Shown: piece by piece, positions 6,966 to 14,959 of the stretch | Position numbering within the stretch: position 1 is the first letter of the stretch | How the letters are laid out: the number at the start of each line of letters is the position of its first letter | Source of the DNA: an uncultured Desulfovibrio sp. | GTDB lineage: Bacteria; Desulfobacterota; Desulfovibrionia; Desulfovibrionales; Desulfovibrionaceae | Reading direction: 5' to 3' | Length of the DNA stretch: 64,000 bases | NCBI RefSeq assembly: GCF_902477725.1 | Contig: NZ_CABSIF010000003.1 | Location: 222,851-286,850 of the forward strand | The notes under the pieces: model-generated | The model's database searches: none | What the model was told of the DNA's origin: nothing | Seen by the model: only the letters and a program-made list of their open reading frames with translations | Made by a program: the position numbers and the translations under genes

Positions 6966-9900
6966 TTATTTCAGGTCAATAACGCGCACTTCGCCGCGCA
7001 TTTCGTTGACCTTCTTGCGGAAAGTCTGGCGGCGGTCCTCACCATCCACCTGACCGGCCAGCCATTCAACCACGTGCATGACAGGGCGTTTGTCGCGCAT
7101 GTTGATGAGGCAGCGGCCAATACCGATCTTGCAAGAGGGACAGCCCACAATCACGGGGCCGTCATTGCCCTGTTCAAAGGCTTCGCCAAGGCGCATCTGC
7201 TTGCGCGAACGCAGCAGGTTGTAGATGTCGGGCGAGGTCATGGCGCCCATGCCCGATTCGCCGCAGCAGCCGGGGTTGAGCGTAATCTTGGCACCGCTGA
7301 AGTCGCCCAGCGCCTTGATAATCTGCTTTTGTCCCTTGATCTTGTGCACATCGGCCCATTCGCAGTGGCATGCGCCATGGTAGACCACATTTGAGCCTTC
7401 CGGCAGGGGAGCCTTGAGCATGTCCTTGTCCAGCAGGGGCAGGGTAAGCTGGCCCACATCGCGCAGGGTCAACTGCGGGAACTGCGTTTCCATGTGCAGG
7501 CGTTCAAGGCCGTCACGGCACGAGCCGCAGGCTGTTACCATATGCTTGCAGTCAAAGCCCAGCTTGGCAAGATTGCGCAGCATGGAGGCCAGATACTGCC
7601 GGTTCTGGGCCATGTTGTCTTCAAAGGCCGTATCCATGCCCGCAGCCAGCAAGGGGAAGCCGCAGCACATGTGCCGGGGTGGCACGGCTACGGCAAAGCC
7701 GGCCTTGAGCAGCAGCATGACGGACGAAACGCCGATGCGGTCATAGAACAGCGCGCCGCCGCAACCGGGGAAGTACAAGACGCAGGGCATGCCCGGCGTT
7801 GGCTCGGCAGGCGCAAAAATGGAACCCCTGTGCAGCTTGAGGGTTTCATACAGATTTGTGTAGCCCATCTTGGGGCCGCGACCGGAAAAGAGCGGGCTCT
7901 TCAGGCGGCGTTTCCACATTTCTGGCACGAAACCGAGAAACTTGTTCTGCATCTTTTGCCCGAGCGAAGCCATTTTGGCCGCCTTGGGCGCACGGTGCTG
8001 GATGTCGCGCGAGAGCCACTCAAGGGCATGCCCCTTGATGGGGTGCCCGCCAGCGCCTTCGTGTTCCAGCAGGGCGCGCAGGGTAAGGGCCACCTCGCCC
8101 GAGGGAATCTTGACCGGGCAGTTGGCCATGCAGCGGCCACAGGCGGTGCAGTGCTCCACAATATCGCGCAGGGCCTTGTGCAGGCTTTCCTCGATGCGGC
8201 CCTTGTTGACCTGACTGTAGTACACGGCCTCCAGCAGCATGCCCAGCACCATGTTCTTGTTGCGGGGGTGGTACTGCATGGAGCGCTCGGGATAGCACAT
8301 GGAGCAGACCTGCTTGCACTTGCCGCAGCGTGTGCAGACCTGAATGGAGGTGAGCAGGCTGATGAGCTTTTCCTTGTCGGGCAAGCCGCTTTCGCGAATA
8401 TCGCGGATCAGGCGGTTGAACGAGAAGGTAAAGGGGCGCACCGGCAGTTCGCGGAAAACCAGCTTGGCCGGGTTCATCACATCGCGTGGATCCACGCGCT
8501 CCTTGAAGGCGCGCAGGGCGTCCATCTTGTCTTTGCCGAAAAAGGCGATCTTGGTGATGCCGATGCCGTGCTCGCCCGAAACCTCGCCGCCCATTTCCTG
8601 GCATTCAGCCATGATGCGGGCTGCGGTTTCTTCCGCTTCTTCAAGCATGTGGGCATCGTTGGAGTTCACAGGGATGTTCACATGGCAGTTGCCGTCGCCC
8701 GCGTGCATATGGCTGGCAACCACAATGCGGCTGGCGTCCATGTACTCCCTGATCTTGTCGATCTTTTTGGCAAGATGGGGGTATTTTTCCTTGAGCTTGG
8801 CAAGAAAGTCTTCGGCGCGGGCGGCCAGTTCCATATCCGAAATTTCGGTGGCGGCAACATCGCCCGAGGCAGCCTTGGAGGCCTGCGAAAACTCGCGGTT
8901 AAAGTCCTTGTCTTCCATGGGGAAGCCCGGCAGACGCCCCACTTCCTGCAAGGCGTACCGGTAGGAGGCCGCCGTGCACTCCAGATTGATCTGCTCAAGG
9001 AACAGCGCAAAGTCGGGGATGCGGTCCATGGGGATGACCACGTCCTCGTTCATTTTAAAGCCGGAGGTGCGCTTGGCGATGGCCGAGAGCCTGTGGCGGT
9101 CTTCCCAGAAGCGTTCGCCTTCCTTGTCGTCGGCAGCAACGATGATATCCACGTTGTCCTGCTGTTCCACAACGCCCACGATGTCGCCCACGCATTTGTC
9201 GAGCAGGTAAGGATCGTCGCCATCCACCTGGAGGATGATAACCGAAATGGGCGAGCCCTCGTATTTTTCGGACTTGCGCTTGTATTCGATGGCCTGCACG
9301 TACTTGGCGTTGAATTCTTCCATGGCCGACAGGTGGGCGTAGTCGCCTTCCTGCCGGATACGGTTGCGCAGGGCCACCAGCTCGCGCACCACGATGGCAG
9401 CGGGGTGCATGGAGCGGCCAAAGAATTCAAGCACCATGACGCGGCTATACTTGGGCTTGGGGTGAACGATAAAGCAGGCTTCGGTAATGATGCCGTCCAC
9501 GCCCTCTTTCTGCATGCCCGGCAGGCCGCCCAAAACCTTGTTGGTCACGTCCTTGCCAAGGCCCGGCAGACGGATTTCGTCGCCGCGCAGGTGCACCACG
9601 TTACGTACGCCGCCGCTCACGTCCTTGACCACAAAGACGGCGGTTTCGTCAGGCAGAATTTTGTGGCGGGGGTGGTTTTCACGTTCAACGGTGATGATTT
9701 CACCCGTGGGCGTGACCATGCGCCACCACAGCAGATTGTCCAGCGTGGTGCCATATTCAAAGGCGCTGGGGCCGCCCGCGTTTTCAGAAACGTTGCCGCC
9801 GATGGTCGAGGCCTGCTTGGAGGCCGGATCAACGGAAAACAGCGCACCCTCGGCGTCCACAGCATTGATAACGGCCTGGGTGATGGCCCCTGCCTGACAG

Positions 9901-10517
9901 GTGACTGTCATGGTTTCAAGGTCAACGGGCCCGATGCGCGTCAGCCGCGTAAGGCTGACAATAACCGTGCGCTTGCGCGCGGGTACTGCGCCGCCGGTCA
10001 TGCCAGAGCCGCCGCCGCGCGGAATGAGCGCAAACTTCATGTCGTTGGCAAGCTTTACAAGCTCGGCCACCTGCTCGGTATTGTCCGGCTCAACCACCAA
10101 CAAGGGCAGTTCCATGCGCAAGTCGGTGGCGTCTGTTGCCGATTCCACCATGGCAGCGGGATTGGTCAGAATGCATTCATCGGGCAAAACGCCGTGCAGG
10201 GCGTCCACCAGTTTGGCGCGGAAGGCGGTTTCGGCCTCGTGGGCCGACCAGAACATGGTGAGGCCTTCGCTGATGGCCGTGGCGTAATAGTGCGCCAGAG
10301 AGACTGATTCCTTGTCATAGCTTTCGCGCACGCTGGTGCGCACGGTTTCCGCATTGATAAAGGGGTTGTAGGCCACCAGAAAAAGTTCTTCGGCTATGGC
10401 GATGGCCAGGTTGCGCACAGATTCGGGCCATTCTGCAAAGTCATCAATGTTGATGCGCAGAATCCTGTTCACCACATAGTCGGGAGAAATGGAGATATGC
10501 GGACCCTTGTGGGGCAT
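6966..10517 (-). CDS. FAD-linked oxidase / Fe-S protein, D-lactate (2-hydroxyacid) dehydrogenase-like
   Basis: This 1183-residue single-chain oxidoreductase has four parts. Residues about 135-330 are a PCMH-type FAD-binding domain (PRGGGSGMTGGAVP). Residues about 340-690 are the FAD-oxidase C-terminal domain (HMHAGDGNCHVNIP and GEHGIG are its conserved blocks). Two ferredoxin-like clusters follow at about 726-740 (CTRCGKCKQVC) and 788-799 (CTACGRCMANCP). Two cysteine-rich CCG domains end the protein (CCGFP near 948, GCCGESGMG near 1081). The architecture matches respiratory D-lactate / D-2-hydroxyglutarate dehydrogenases and GlcD-GlcF fusions. In a Desulfovibrio-like organism with an lctP gene nearby, lactate is the likely substrate and the electron acceptor is probably a membrane carrier. 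Substrate choice is inference. Confidence 0.8.
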   Translation of the reverse strand: MPHKGPHISISPDYVVNRILRINIDDFAEWPESVRNLAIAIAEELFLVAYNPFINAETVRTSVRESYDKESVSLAHYYATAISEGLTMFWSAHEAETAFRAKLVDALHGVLPDECILTNPAAMVESATDATDLRMELPLLVVEPDNTEQVAELVKLANDMKFALIPRGGGSGMTGGAVPARKRTVIVSLTRLTRIGPVDLETMTVTCQAGAITQAVINAVDAEGALFSVDPASKQASTIGGNVSENAGGPSAFEYGTTLDNLLWWRMVTPTGEIITVERENHPRHKILPDETAVFVVKDVSGGVRNVVHLRGDEIRLPGLGKDVTNKVLGGLPGMQKEGVDGIITEACFIVHPKPKYSRVMVLEFFGRSMHPAAIVVRELVALRNRIRQEGDYAHLSAMEEFNAKYVQAIEYKRKSEKYEGSPISVIILQVDGDDPYLLDKCVGDIVGVVEQQDNVDIIVAADDKEGERFWEDRHRLSAIAKRTSGFKMNEDVVIPMDRIPDFALFLEQINLECTAASYRYALQEVGRLPGFPMEDKDFNREFSQASKAASGDVAATEISDMELAARAEDFLAKLKEKYPHLAKKIDKIREYMDASRIVVASHMHAGDGNCHVNIPVNSNDAHMLEEAEETAARIMAECQEMGGEVSGEHGIGITKIAFFGKDKMDALRAFKERVDPRDVMNPAKLVFRELPVRPFTFSFNRLIRDIRESGLPDKEKLISLLTSIQVCTRCGKCKQVCSMCYPERSMQYHPRNKNMVLGMLLEAVYYSQVNKGRIEESLHKALRDIVEHCTACGRCMANCPVKIPSGEVALTLRALLEHEGAGGHPIKGHALEWLSRDIQHRAPKAAKMASLGQKMQNKFLGFVPEMWKRRLKSPLFSGRGPKMGYTNLYETLKLHRGSIFAPAEPTPGMPCVLYFPGCGGALFYDRIGVSSVMLLLKAGFAVAVPPRHMCCGFPLLAAGMDTAFEDNMAQNRQYLASMLRNLAKLGFDCKHMVTACGSCRDGLERLHMETQFPQLTLRDVGQLTLPLLDKDMLKAPLPEGSNVVYHGACHCEWADVHKIKGQKQIIKALGDFSGAKITLNPGCCGESGMGAMTSPDIYNLLRSRKQMRLGEAFEQGNDGPVIVGCPSCKIGIGRCLINMRDKRPVMHVVEWLAGQVDGEDRRQTFRKKVNEMRGEVRVIDLK

Positions 10518-10968
10518 GACGTTCTACCTCGTAAAGCTCGATGAAGCTCTTGCGGCGTTGCCGCCGGTCAAATCCGTTAAGACAGGCGGGGCATGCTCAA
10601 TCCACCCCCTGTTTTCCCGCGCATTGGCGAGCCGCCCAATAGCCGACCATGCCGAACCGATGCCCGTAGTGATGCGGGGTCGGGCGGCATGGCAGTTTGG
10701 AAAAAACTCGCGCTCTCGGCAGGCCGCAGGCCGCCGACACTGTTCAAACCCATCGGGCAAGCCGAAGGTCTGCAACGCGGGGGAAGCCTTTTCTCTACGT
10801 TCTATATTGATGGATGGCAAGTGCGCAGGGCATTGGCCCAAGCCCGCCATACACCATCCCGTCTGCCATAACAGGATTAGTAGTCTTTGACATTTGGCAA
10901 GCTGTAGATATTCTTCTGCCAGACGGGGCGCCCTGTGCCTCCGGGTATTCATCTATGGAGTTATCCGC
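10518..10968. other. 451-base intergenic region between divergent genes
   Basis: The region lies between the starts of the FAD/Fe-S oxidoreductase (minus) and a membrane protein (plus), so both promoters should be here. I see no credible gene. An imperfect nested hairpin at 10809-10858 pairs GATGGATGGC with GCCAT-aca-CCATC and has an inner GGGC-ATTG-GCCC. A sigma70-like promoter is listed separately at 10887-10914. No tmRNA, RNase P or SRP RNA signature was recognised. Confidence 0.5.
10887..10914 (+). promoter_or_regulatory. Sigma70-type promoter for the membrane protein at 10969
   Basis: TTGACA (10887-10892) is a perfect -35 box. After a 16-base spacer comes TATTCT (10909-10914) as the -10 box. 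The start codon at 10969 is 55 bases downstream, with GGAG in between as ribosome binding site. Confidence 0.5.
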
Positions 10969-11859
10969 ATGTTTATCATAAAATTACAGCCAATTACGGA
11001 TGTTTTTGACTGGTTGCACTCAGCCTGGGAGCGTGCCGCTACCCAGCGCCGCGTGGCCCTGTGCATCCTCTGGGTATATCTGCTCTCCCTGCTTGGGGTG
11101 GAACTCAAGCGCATGGGCATCTTGCCCCCGTGGCTTGCCGCGATTACGCCGCACAGCCATTTTTACGCCATCCATCTGGCCTTTACCCTGATTCTGGGGC
11201 TTGAGGTCATGAGCCTGATTCTGGCGATCCCCAGTTCCCTTTCGCAATCCATGGGCAAGCAGTTTGAGATACTTACCCTCATTTTGCTGCGCAACGCCTT
11301 TAAAGAGCTGGCCCATTTGCCGGAGCCGGTCAGCGTGGTTGACGACCTGCTGCCGGTTGTCAGCATCGCGGTTTCCGGGGCAGGGGCTCTGGCCGTATAT
11401 ATGTGCCTTGGGATGTACAAGCGCATTGCACGGCAGCATCTGCATTTTATCGCCACGGCCGATTTGCGCATGCGCTACGTCATGAGCAAAAAAATGCTGG
11501 CACTTGCCCTGTTTATCATTTTTTTGTTCATAGGCTCCCGCGATTTCATGCATTTTGTCAAAACCGGCGAAGACCTCAAGTTCTTTGAAACTCTCTACAC
11601 GGTGCTGATTTTTGCAGATATCGCCATGGTGCTCATTGCACAGCGTTATATGCCCGCCTTTCACGCGGTGTTCCGCAATTCGGGCTTTGTTATCGGCACC
11701 TTGCTCATGCGGCTGGCCCTTTCCGCAAGCCCGGTGTGGAGCCCTGCCATTGGTCTTTTCGCCGCGCTCTTTGTGCTGGCCGTGACCTGGGGCACCAACT
11801 ACTTCACGCCGCTACGGCATCAGGGCTACTGTGTGCGTGAGGTGGAATCCACCGATTAA
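10969..11859 (+). CDS. Polytopic membrane protein of unknown function, 296 aa
   Basis: I do not recognise a family. The 296-residue protein has a short N-terminal region (MFIIKLQPITDVFDWLHSAW) and then about seven hydrophobic segments, for example ALCILWVYLLSLLG, FYAIHLAFTLILGLEVM, MLALALFIIFLFIG and GLFAALFVLAVTWG. It contains no obvious catalytic or transport motif. ATG 10969 was chosen because GGAG lies eight bases upstream; a longer frame from 10894 would add 25 hydrophilic residues without a ribosome binding site. The gene appears monocistronic and has a good upstream promoter. An integral inner-membrane location is clear; a role cannot be assigned. Confidence 0.65.
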   Translation: MFIIKLQPITDVFDWLHSAWERAATQRRVALCILWVYLLSLLGVELKRMGILPPWLAAITPHSHFYAIHLAFTLILGLEVMSLILAIPSSLSQSMGKQFEILTLILLRNAFKELAHLPEPVSVVDDLLPVVSIAVSGAGALAVYMCLGMYKRIARQHLHFIATADLRMRYVMSKKMLALALFIIFLFIGSRDFMHFVKTGEDLKFFETLYTVLIFADIAMVLIAQRYMPAFHAVFRNSGFVIGTLLMRLALSASPVWSPAIGLFAALFVLAVTWGTNYFTPLRHQGYCVREVESTD

Positions 11860-11913
11860 CCAATTGCCAGAAGCTTTTTTGTTCCAAAGGTGTCTAATAA
11901 ATTTGGGGCAAAG

Positions 11914-12186
11914 ATGAAGGATGAATTTAGGCAATGGCTTGTTAGCAATGGATATAGTGTTATAACTCCTAGTGGTAATTTGAGCACAGTTTATGACTAT
12001 GCAAATCGTATTGATAAGGTTTGCCAATGGGAAAATATGACATGGTTAGCTCTTGCTGCGAAGATTGAGCCAGTTGTTAAAGAATATAGCGCCGGAGGAG
12101 TAAAATCTGAGAGGGGGAATAAGTCACATCGGGCAGTAATAAATGCACTGCTTCGATTTGAAAAATTCCTTTCAGCAGGGCGGTGA
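11914..12186 (+). CDS. Short AT-rich hypothetical protein, possibly acquired
   Basis: This is a 90-residue protein (98 if the GTG at 11890 is used) starting MKDEFRQWLVSNGYS and followed by the block TPSGNLSTVYDYANRID. It looks like a compact helical domain. Similar short modules occur, as far as I remember, alone or in front of nuclease domains in unrelated bacteria, but I cannot name a family. The gene is visibly richer in A and T, with codons such as TTA, ATA and AGA, than the GC-rich genes on both sides, which suggests horizontal acquisition or the remnant of a longer gene. The ATG has GGGGCAAAG upstream; the start is uncertain. A terminator follows at 12251. Confidence 0.5.
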   Translation: MKDEFRQWLVSNGYSVITPSGNLSTVYDYANRIDKVCQWENMTWLALAAKIEPVVKEYSAGGVKSERGNKSHRAVINALLRFEKFLSAGR

Positions 12187-12250
12187 TTATCTCGCTCAGT
12201 AGTGGGAACGGATTGATTATAAAGAAAGTGTTTGTGACAGGTATCGACAA

Positions 12251-12286
12251 AAAGTCCCGAGCTGTAGACCAGCACGGGACTTTTTT
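12251..12286. terminator. Bidirectional terminator between the AT-rich gene and cydB
   Basis: A perfect 9-base stem AAAGTCCCG (12251-12259) pairs with CGGGACTTT (12274-12282) across a 14-base loop. A T run follows on the plus strand and an A run precedes it, so it can stop transcripts from both converging genes. Confidence 0.8.
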
Positions 12287-12304
12287 AATCATTTGTGGAC
12301 AAGG

Positions 12305-13330
12305 CTAGTAGGCGTGTTCGTCCTTGATGTCTTCATTGGTCACAGGGGCAGAGAACAGCCTGTACATCCAGAACTGGTACGCAAGCACGATGGGCACCAT
12401 AACCAGGGCCACCCCCAGCATGATCTTGAGCGTCAGCTGGCTGGAAGCGCCGTTAAAGGCCGTAACCGTGGCGGCAGGATCAATGGAAGATATGATCATG
12501 CCGGGGAACATGCCCGCCACGCCAAAGAATGTAACGCCAAGAATGAATACGGCGCTGCACCCCCAGGCCAGCCACAGCTTGCCCGCACCCAGCATGATGC
12601 GCGCACCCACAAGGCCCGCCAGCGCCAGCAAGGGCAGAACAAACAGAACAGGCATGGCCAAGAAGTTTGCATACAGCTTGGTGTACATGGCGGTGAGAAC
12701 CAGAAAGACCACCAGCAGCAACAGCATGACAGGCCACAGGAATGTAGCCGATGCCACAGCTCGGGTTTGCAGGCTGCCTGTGCTCTTGATGGCCAGCCAC
12801 AGGGAGCCGTGCAGCAGGAACATGCACAAAAAGAACACGCCGCCCGCAAGACCGTAAATGCTCAGCAAGGCAAGCAGATTGCCGTGGTAAACGCCCTTGG
12901 CGTCAATGGGAATGCCCATGAACAGGTTGGCGAAAGCCACGCCCAGAAGCACGCAGGGGATCAGGTTGGCAAGAAAGTGCACACCGTCCCACAGGGCGCG
13001 CCAGCTGTCATGTTCCACCTTGTTGCGGAACTCGAAGGAAACAGCCCGGAAAATAAGGGCGAACAGCAGCAGAAGCAGCGGAGCGTACAGCGCGCTGAAC
13101 ATAACCGCATAGGCCTTGGGGAAAGCCGCAAAGGTCACGCCGCCAGCGGAAATAAGCCACACTTCGTTGCCGTCCCAGAAGGGCCCGGCAGCATTGTACA
13201 TGATGCGGCGCTCAGACTCGTTTTTGCCCAAAAAGGGCAGCAACGCGCCAAGGCCCAGATCAAAACCGTCCAGAATAAAGTACACGGCCCACAACAATGC
13301 CCACAGCACAAACCAGATGGTTTCCAACAT
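12305..13330 (-). CDS. cydB: Cytochrome bd quinol oxidase subunit II
   Basis: This 341-residue protein has about eight to nine membrane segments. Its start, MLETIWFVLWALLWAVYFIL, then DGFDLGLGALLPF and ERRIMYNAAGPFWDGNEVWL, are diagnostic of CydB. It partners CydA in the cytoplasmic membrane to oxidise quinol and reduce O2 to water without proton pumping. Its stop is 26 bases from the bidirectional terminator. It follows cydA after only two bases, so the pair is a tight operon. Its length is somewhat below that of the E. coli protein, as in the short-loop branch. Confidence 0.95.
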   Translation of the reverse strand: MLETIWFVLWALLWAVYFILDGFDLGLGALLPFLGKNESERRIMYNAAGPFWDGNEVWLISAGGVTFAAFPKAYAVMFSALYAPLLLLLFALIFRAVSFEFRNKVEHDSWRALWDGVHFLANLIPCVLLGVAFANLFMGIPIDAKGVYHGNLLALLSIYGLAGGVFFLCMFLLHGSLWLAIKSTGSLQTRAVASATFLWPVMLLLLVVFLVLTAMYTKLYANFLAMPVLFVLPLLALAGLVGARIMLGAGKLWLAWGCSAVFILGVTFFGVAGMFPGMIISSIDPAATVTAFNGASSQLTLKIMLGVALVMVPIVLAYQFWMYRLFSAPVTNEDIKDEHAY

Positions 13331-13332
13331 GG

Positions 13333-14649
13333 CTATACCTCCTGGGCGTCAGGGCCCTTGATGGCGTATTTACGCAGCAAGTAAATGTCCAGAAGGCCAA
13401 GCAGGGAATACACCACTATGAAGGCACCCAGCGAAATGGCGACATTCTCGGCTGGAACTGGCGAAACCGCGTCGGAAGTGCGCATGAGACCATAAACAAT
13501 CCAGGGCTGGCGGCCAATTTCGGCCACTGCCCAACCCAGCATGATGGCAACGTAGGGCAGGGGGATGTTCCACACCAGCGCCTTGAGCAGCAGGGGGCAG
13601 GGTTCGTCCTTTTTACGCTGCAAAAAAGCGCCCACGGCCAGCAGCACAAACAGGCCTGCCATGGCGATCATGCCGCGAAAGCTCAGGAAGGTAGGCATGA
13701 CCGGGGGGCGGTCCTCCTTGGCAAAGTCCTTGAGGCCCTTCACTTCGGCGTTGGTGTCGCCGTAGGCGATCCAGCTCAGCAGACCGGGAATGCCAATGGC
13801 CTGAACCTTGTTTCCTTCATTGGCCTCGTCAGGCCATGCCAGCAGATAGAAGGGCACGTTGCGCCCGGTTTCCCAGTGGGATTCCAGCGCGGCCAGCTTG
13901 GCAGGCTGCACCTGGGCCACAGTCTTGCCCTGCTGGTCGCCCGAAAGGCCCAGCAGCAAAACAAGAATCAGGGTGAAAGGCGCGGCCATCTTGAAGGAGG
14001 CCCTGAAAAAGTCCACCTGGCTCTTGCGCAGCAAATGCCAGGCCGAAACGCCCAGCACAAAAAAGCCGCCCAGCGCCCAAGATGCAAGCACCGTATGCGC
14101 ATACATGCCCCAGGCGTAGCCATTGGTCACCACCTGCCAGAAGTTGGCAAGCTCTGCACGGCCAACTGTCTCATTGATGGTATAGCCCACCGGGTGCTGC
14201 ATAAAGCCGTTGGCAAGAATGATCCACAGGGCGGAAAGGTTGCCCGCAAATGCCACAATGTAAATGGCGGCAAGATGCATTTTTTTGCTAACGCGGTTCC
14301 AGCCGAAGTGCCACACTGCAAGGAACGTGGATTCCAGAAAAAAAGCCACCGTGGCTTCAATAGCCAGCAGGGAGCCGAAAATATCGCCCACGTATTCCGA
14401 GTAGCGGGACCAGTTGGTGCCGAACTGGAACTCAAGCGTGATGCCCGTCACCACGCCAAGGGTAAAGTTGATGAGAAAAAGTTTTCCCCAAAATTTGGCT
14501 TGTTTTTTCCAGAATTCGTCACCGGTACGCACATAGCGGGTTTCCATCCAGGCGAGAATGACGGAAAGACCGAGCGTAAGCGGTACGAATATGAAATGGA
14601 AAAAAACGGCCACAGCGAATTGCAAACGCGAAAGCATTACAACGTCCAT
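13333..14649 (-). CDS. cydA: Cytochrome bd quinol oxidase subunit I
   Basis: A 438-residue protein beginning MDVVMLSRLQFAVAVFFHF, in which H18 corresponds to the haem b595 axial histidine. GWAVAEIGRQPW near residue 365 is the CydA signature. The loop between the middle helices is short, placing it in the short Q-loop subfamily; E. coli CydA is about 520 residues. ATG 14649 was chosen because AAGGAGGG precedes it and the sequence aligns with CydA starts; the frame extends 19 codons further upstream without support. In a sulfate reducer this enzyme is a high-affinity O2 scavenger that protects the cell. It diverges from htpG. Confidence 0.95.
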   Translation of the reverse strand: MDVVMLSRLQFAVAVFFHFIFVPLTLGLSVILAWMETRYVRTGDEFWKKQAKFWGKLFLINFTLGVVTGITLEFQFGTNWSRYSEYVGDIFGSLLAIEATVAFFLESTFLAVWHFGWNRVSKKMHLAAIYIVAFAGNLSALWIILANGFMQHPVGYTINETVGRAELANFWQVVTNGYAWGMYAHTVLASWALGGFFVLGVSAWHLLRKSQVDFFRASFKMAAPFTLILVLLLGLSGDQQGKTVAQVQPAKLAALESHWETGRNVPFYLLAWPDEANEGNKVQAIGIPGLLSWIAYGDTNAEVKGLKDFAKEDRPPVMPTFLSFRGMIAMAGLFVLLAVGAFLQRKKDEPCPLLLKALVWNIPLPYVAIMLGWAVAEIGRQPWIVYGLMRTSDAVSPVPAENVAISLGAFIVVYSLLGLLDIYLLRKYAIKGPDAQEV

Positions 14650-14959
14650 GTAGGCCCTCCTTGAATATCCTTCTGGCGAGATAGCTTTTTTCCCATCAAA
14701 TGGCAAGTAGTTACGAATATCATTTTGCCCGTATGATTATGAATCCTGCGGGCTTGATGTTTTATCCCCCTTTTATATGAAATATTGAATTGGAATGTCC
14801 GTGCGTGCCTGCCAGCCTGTTTTACAGGGTGCCGGACGCGTGACTTTTCCAGCGTTGCCACCTGCCACGCGGAAAAATGCCGTAAAATTTGGCAAATCCC
14901 CCTTGAAATTTCAGCGGGGGATATTATTTTCAACTATATCTTTTTTCAGGAGGTTTGTC
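14650..14959. other. Divergent promoter region of cydAB and htpG
   Basis: The 310 bases between cydA and htpG must hold both promoters. CTTGAAA at 14902-14908 resembles the -35 box of heat-shock sigma factors and is followed by the AT-rich ATATTATTTT, but no clear CCCCAT-type -10 box is seen. No CIRCE-type inverted repeat is present. The cydA side is also AT-rich (14680-14790), and no promoter there was convincing. Confidence 0.35.

Noticed and set aside
7494..10307. A 937-codon plus-strand open frame antisense to the FAD/Fe-S oxidoreductase
   Set aside because: It has low complexity (His, Gly, Ala, Val-rich), no domains and no ribosome binding site; it is the mirror of a real gene with strong GC3 bias.
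12293..14664. Long plus-strand frames opposite cydB and cydA
   Set aside because: They are rich in Gln/His/Gly and have no recognisable domain; cydAB on the minus strand are unmistakable.
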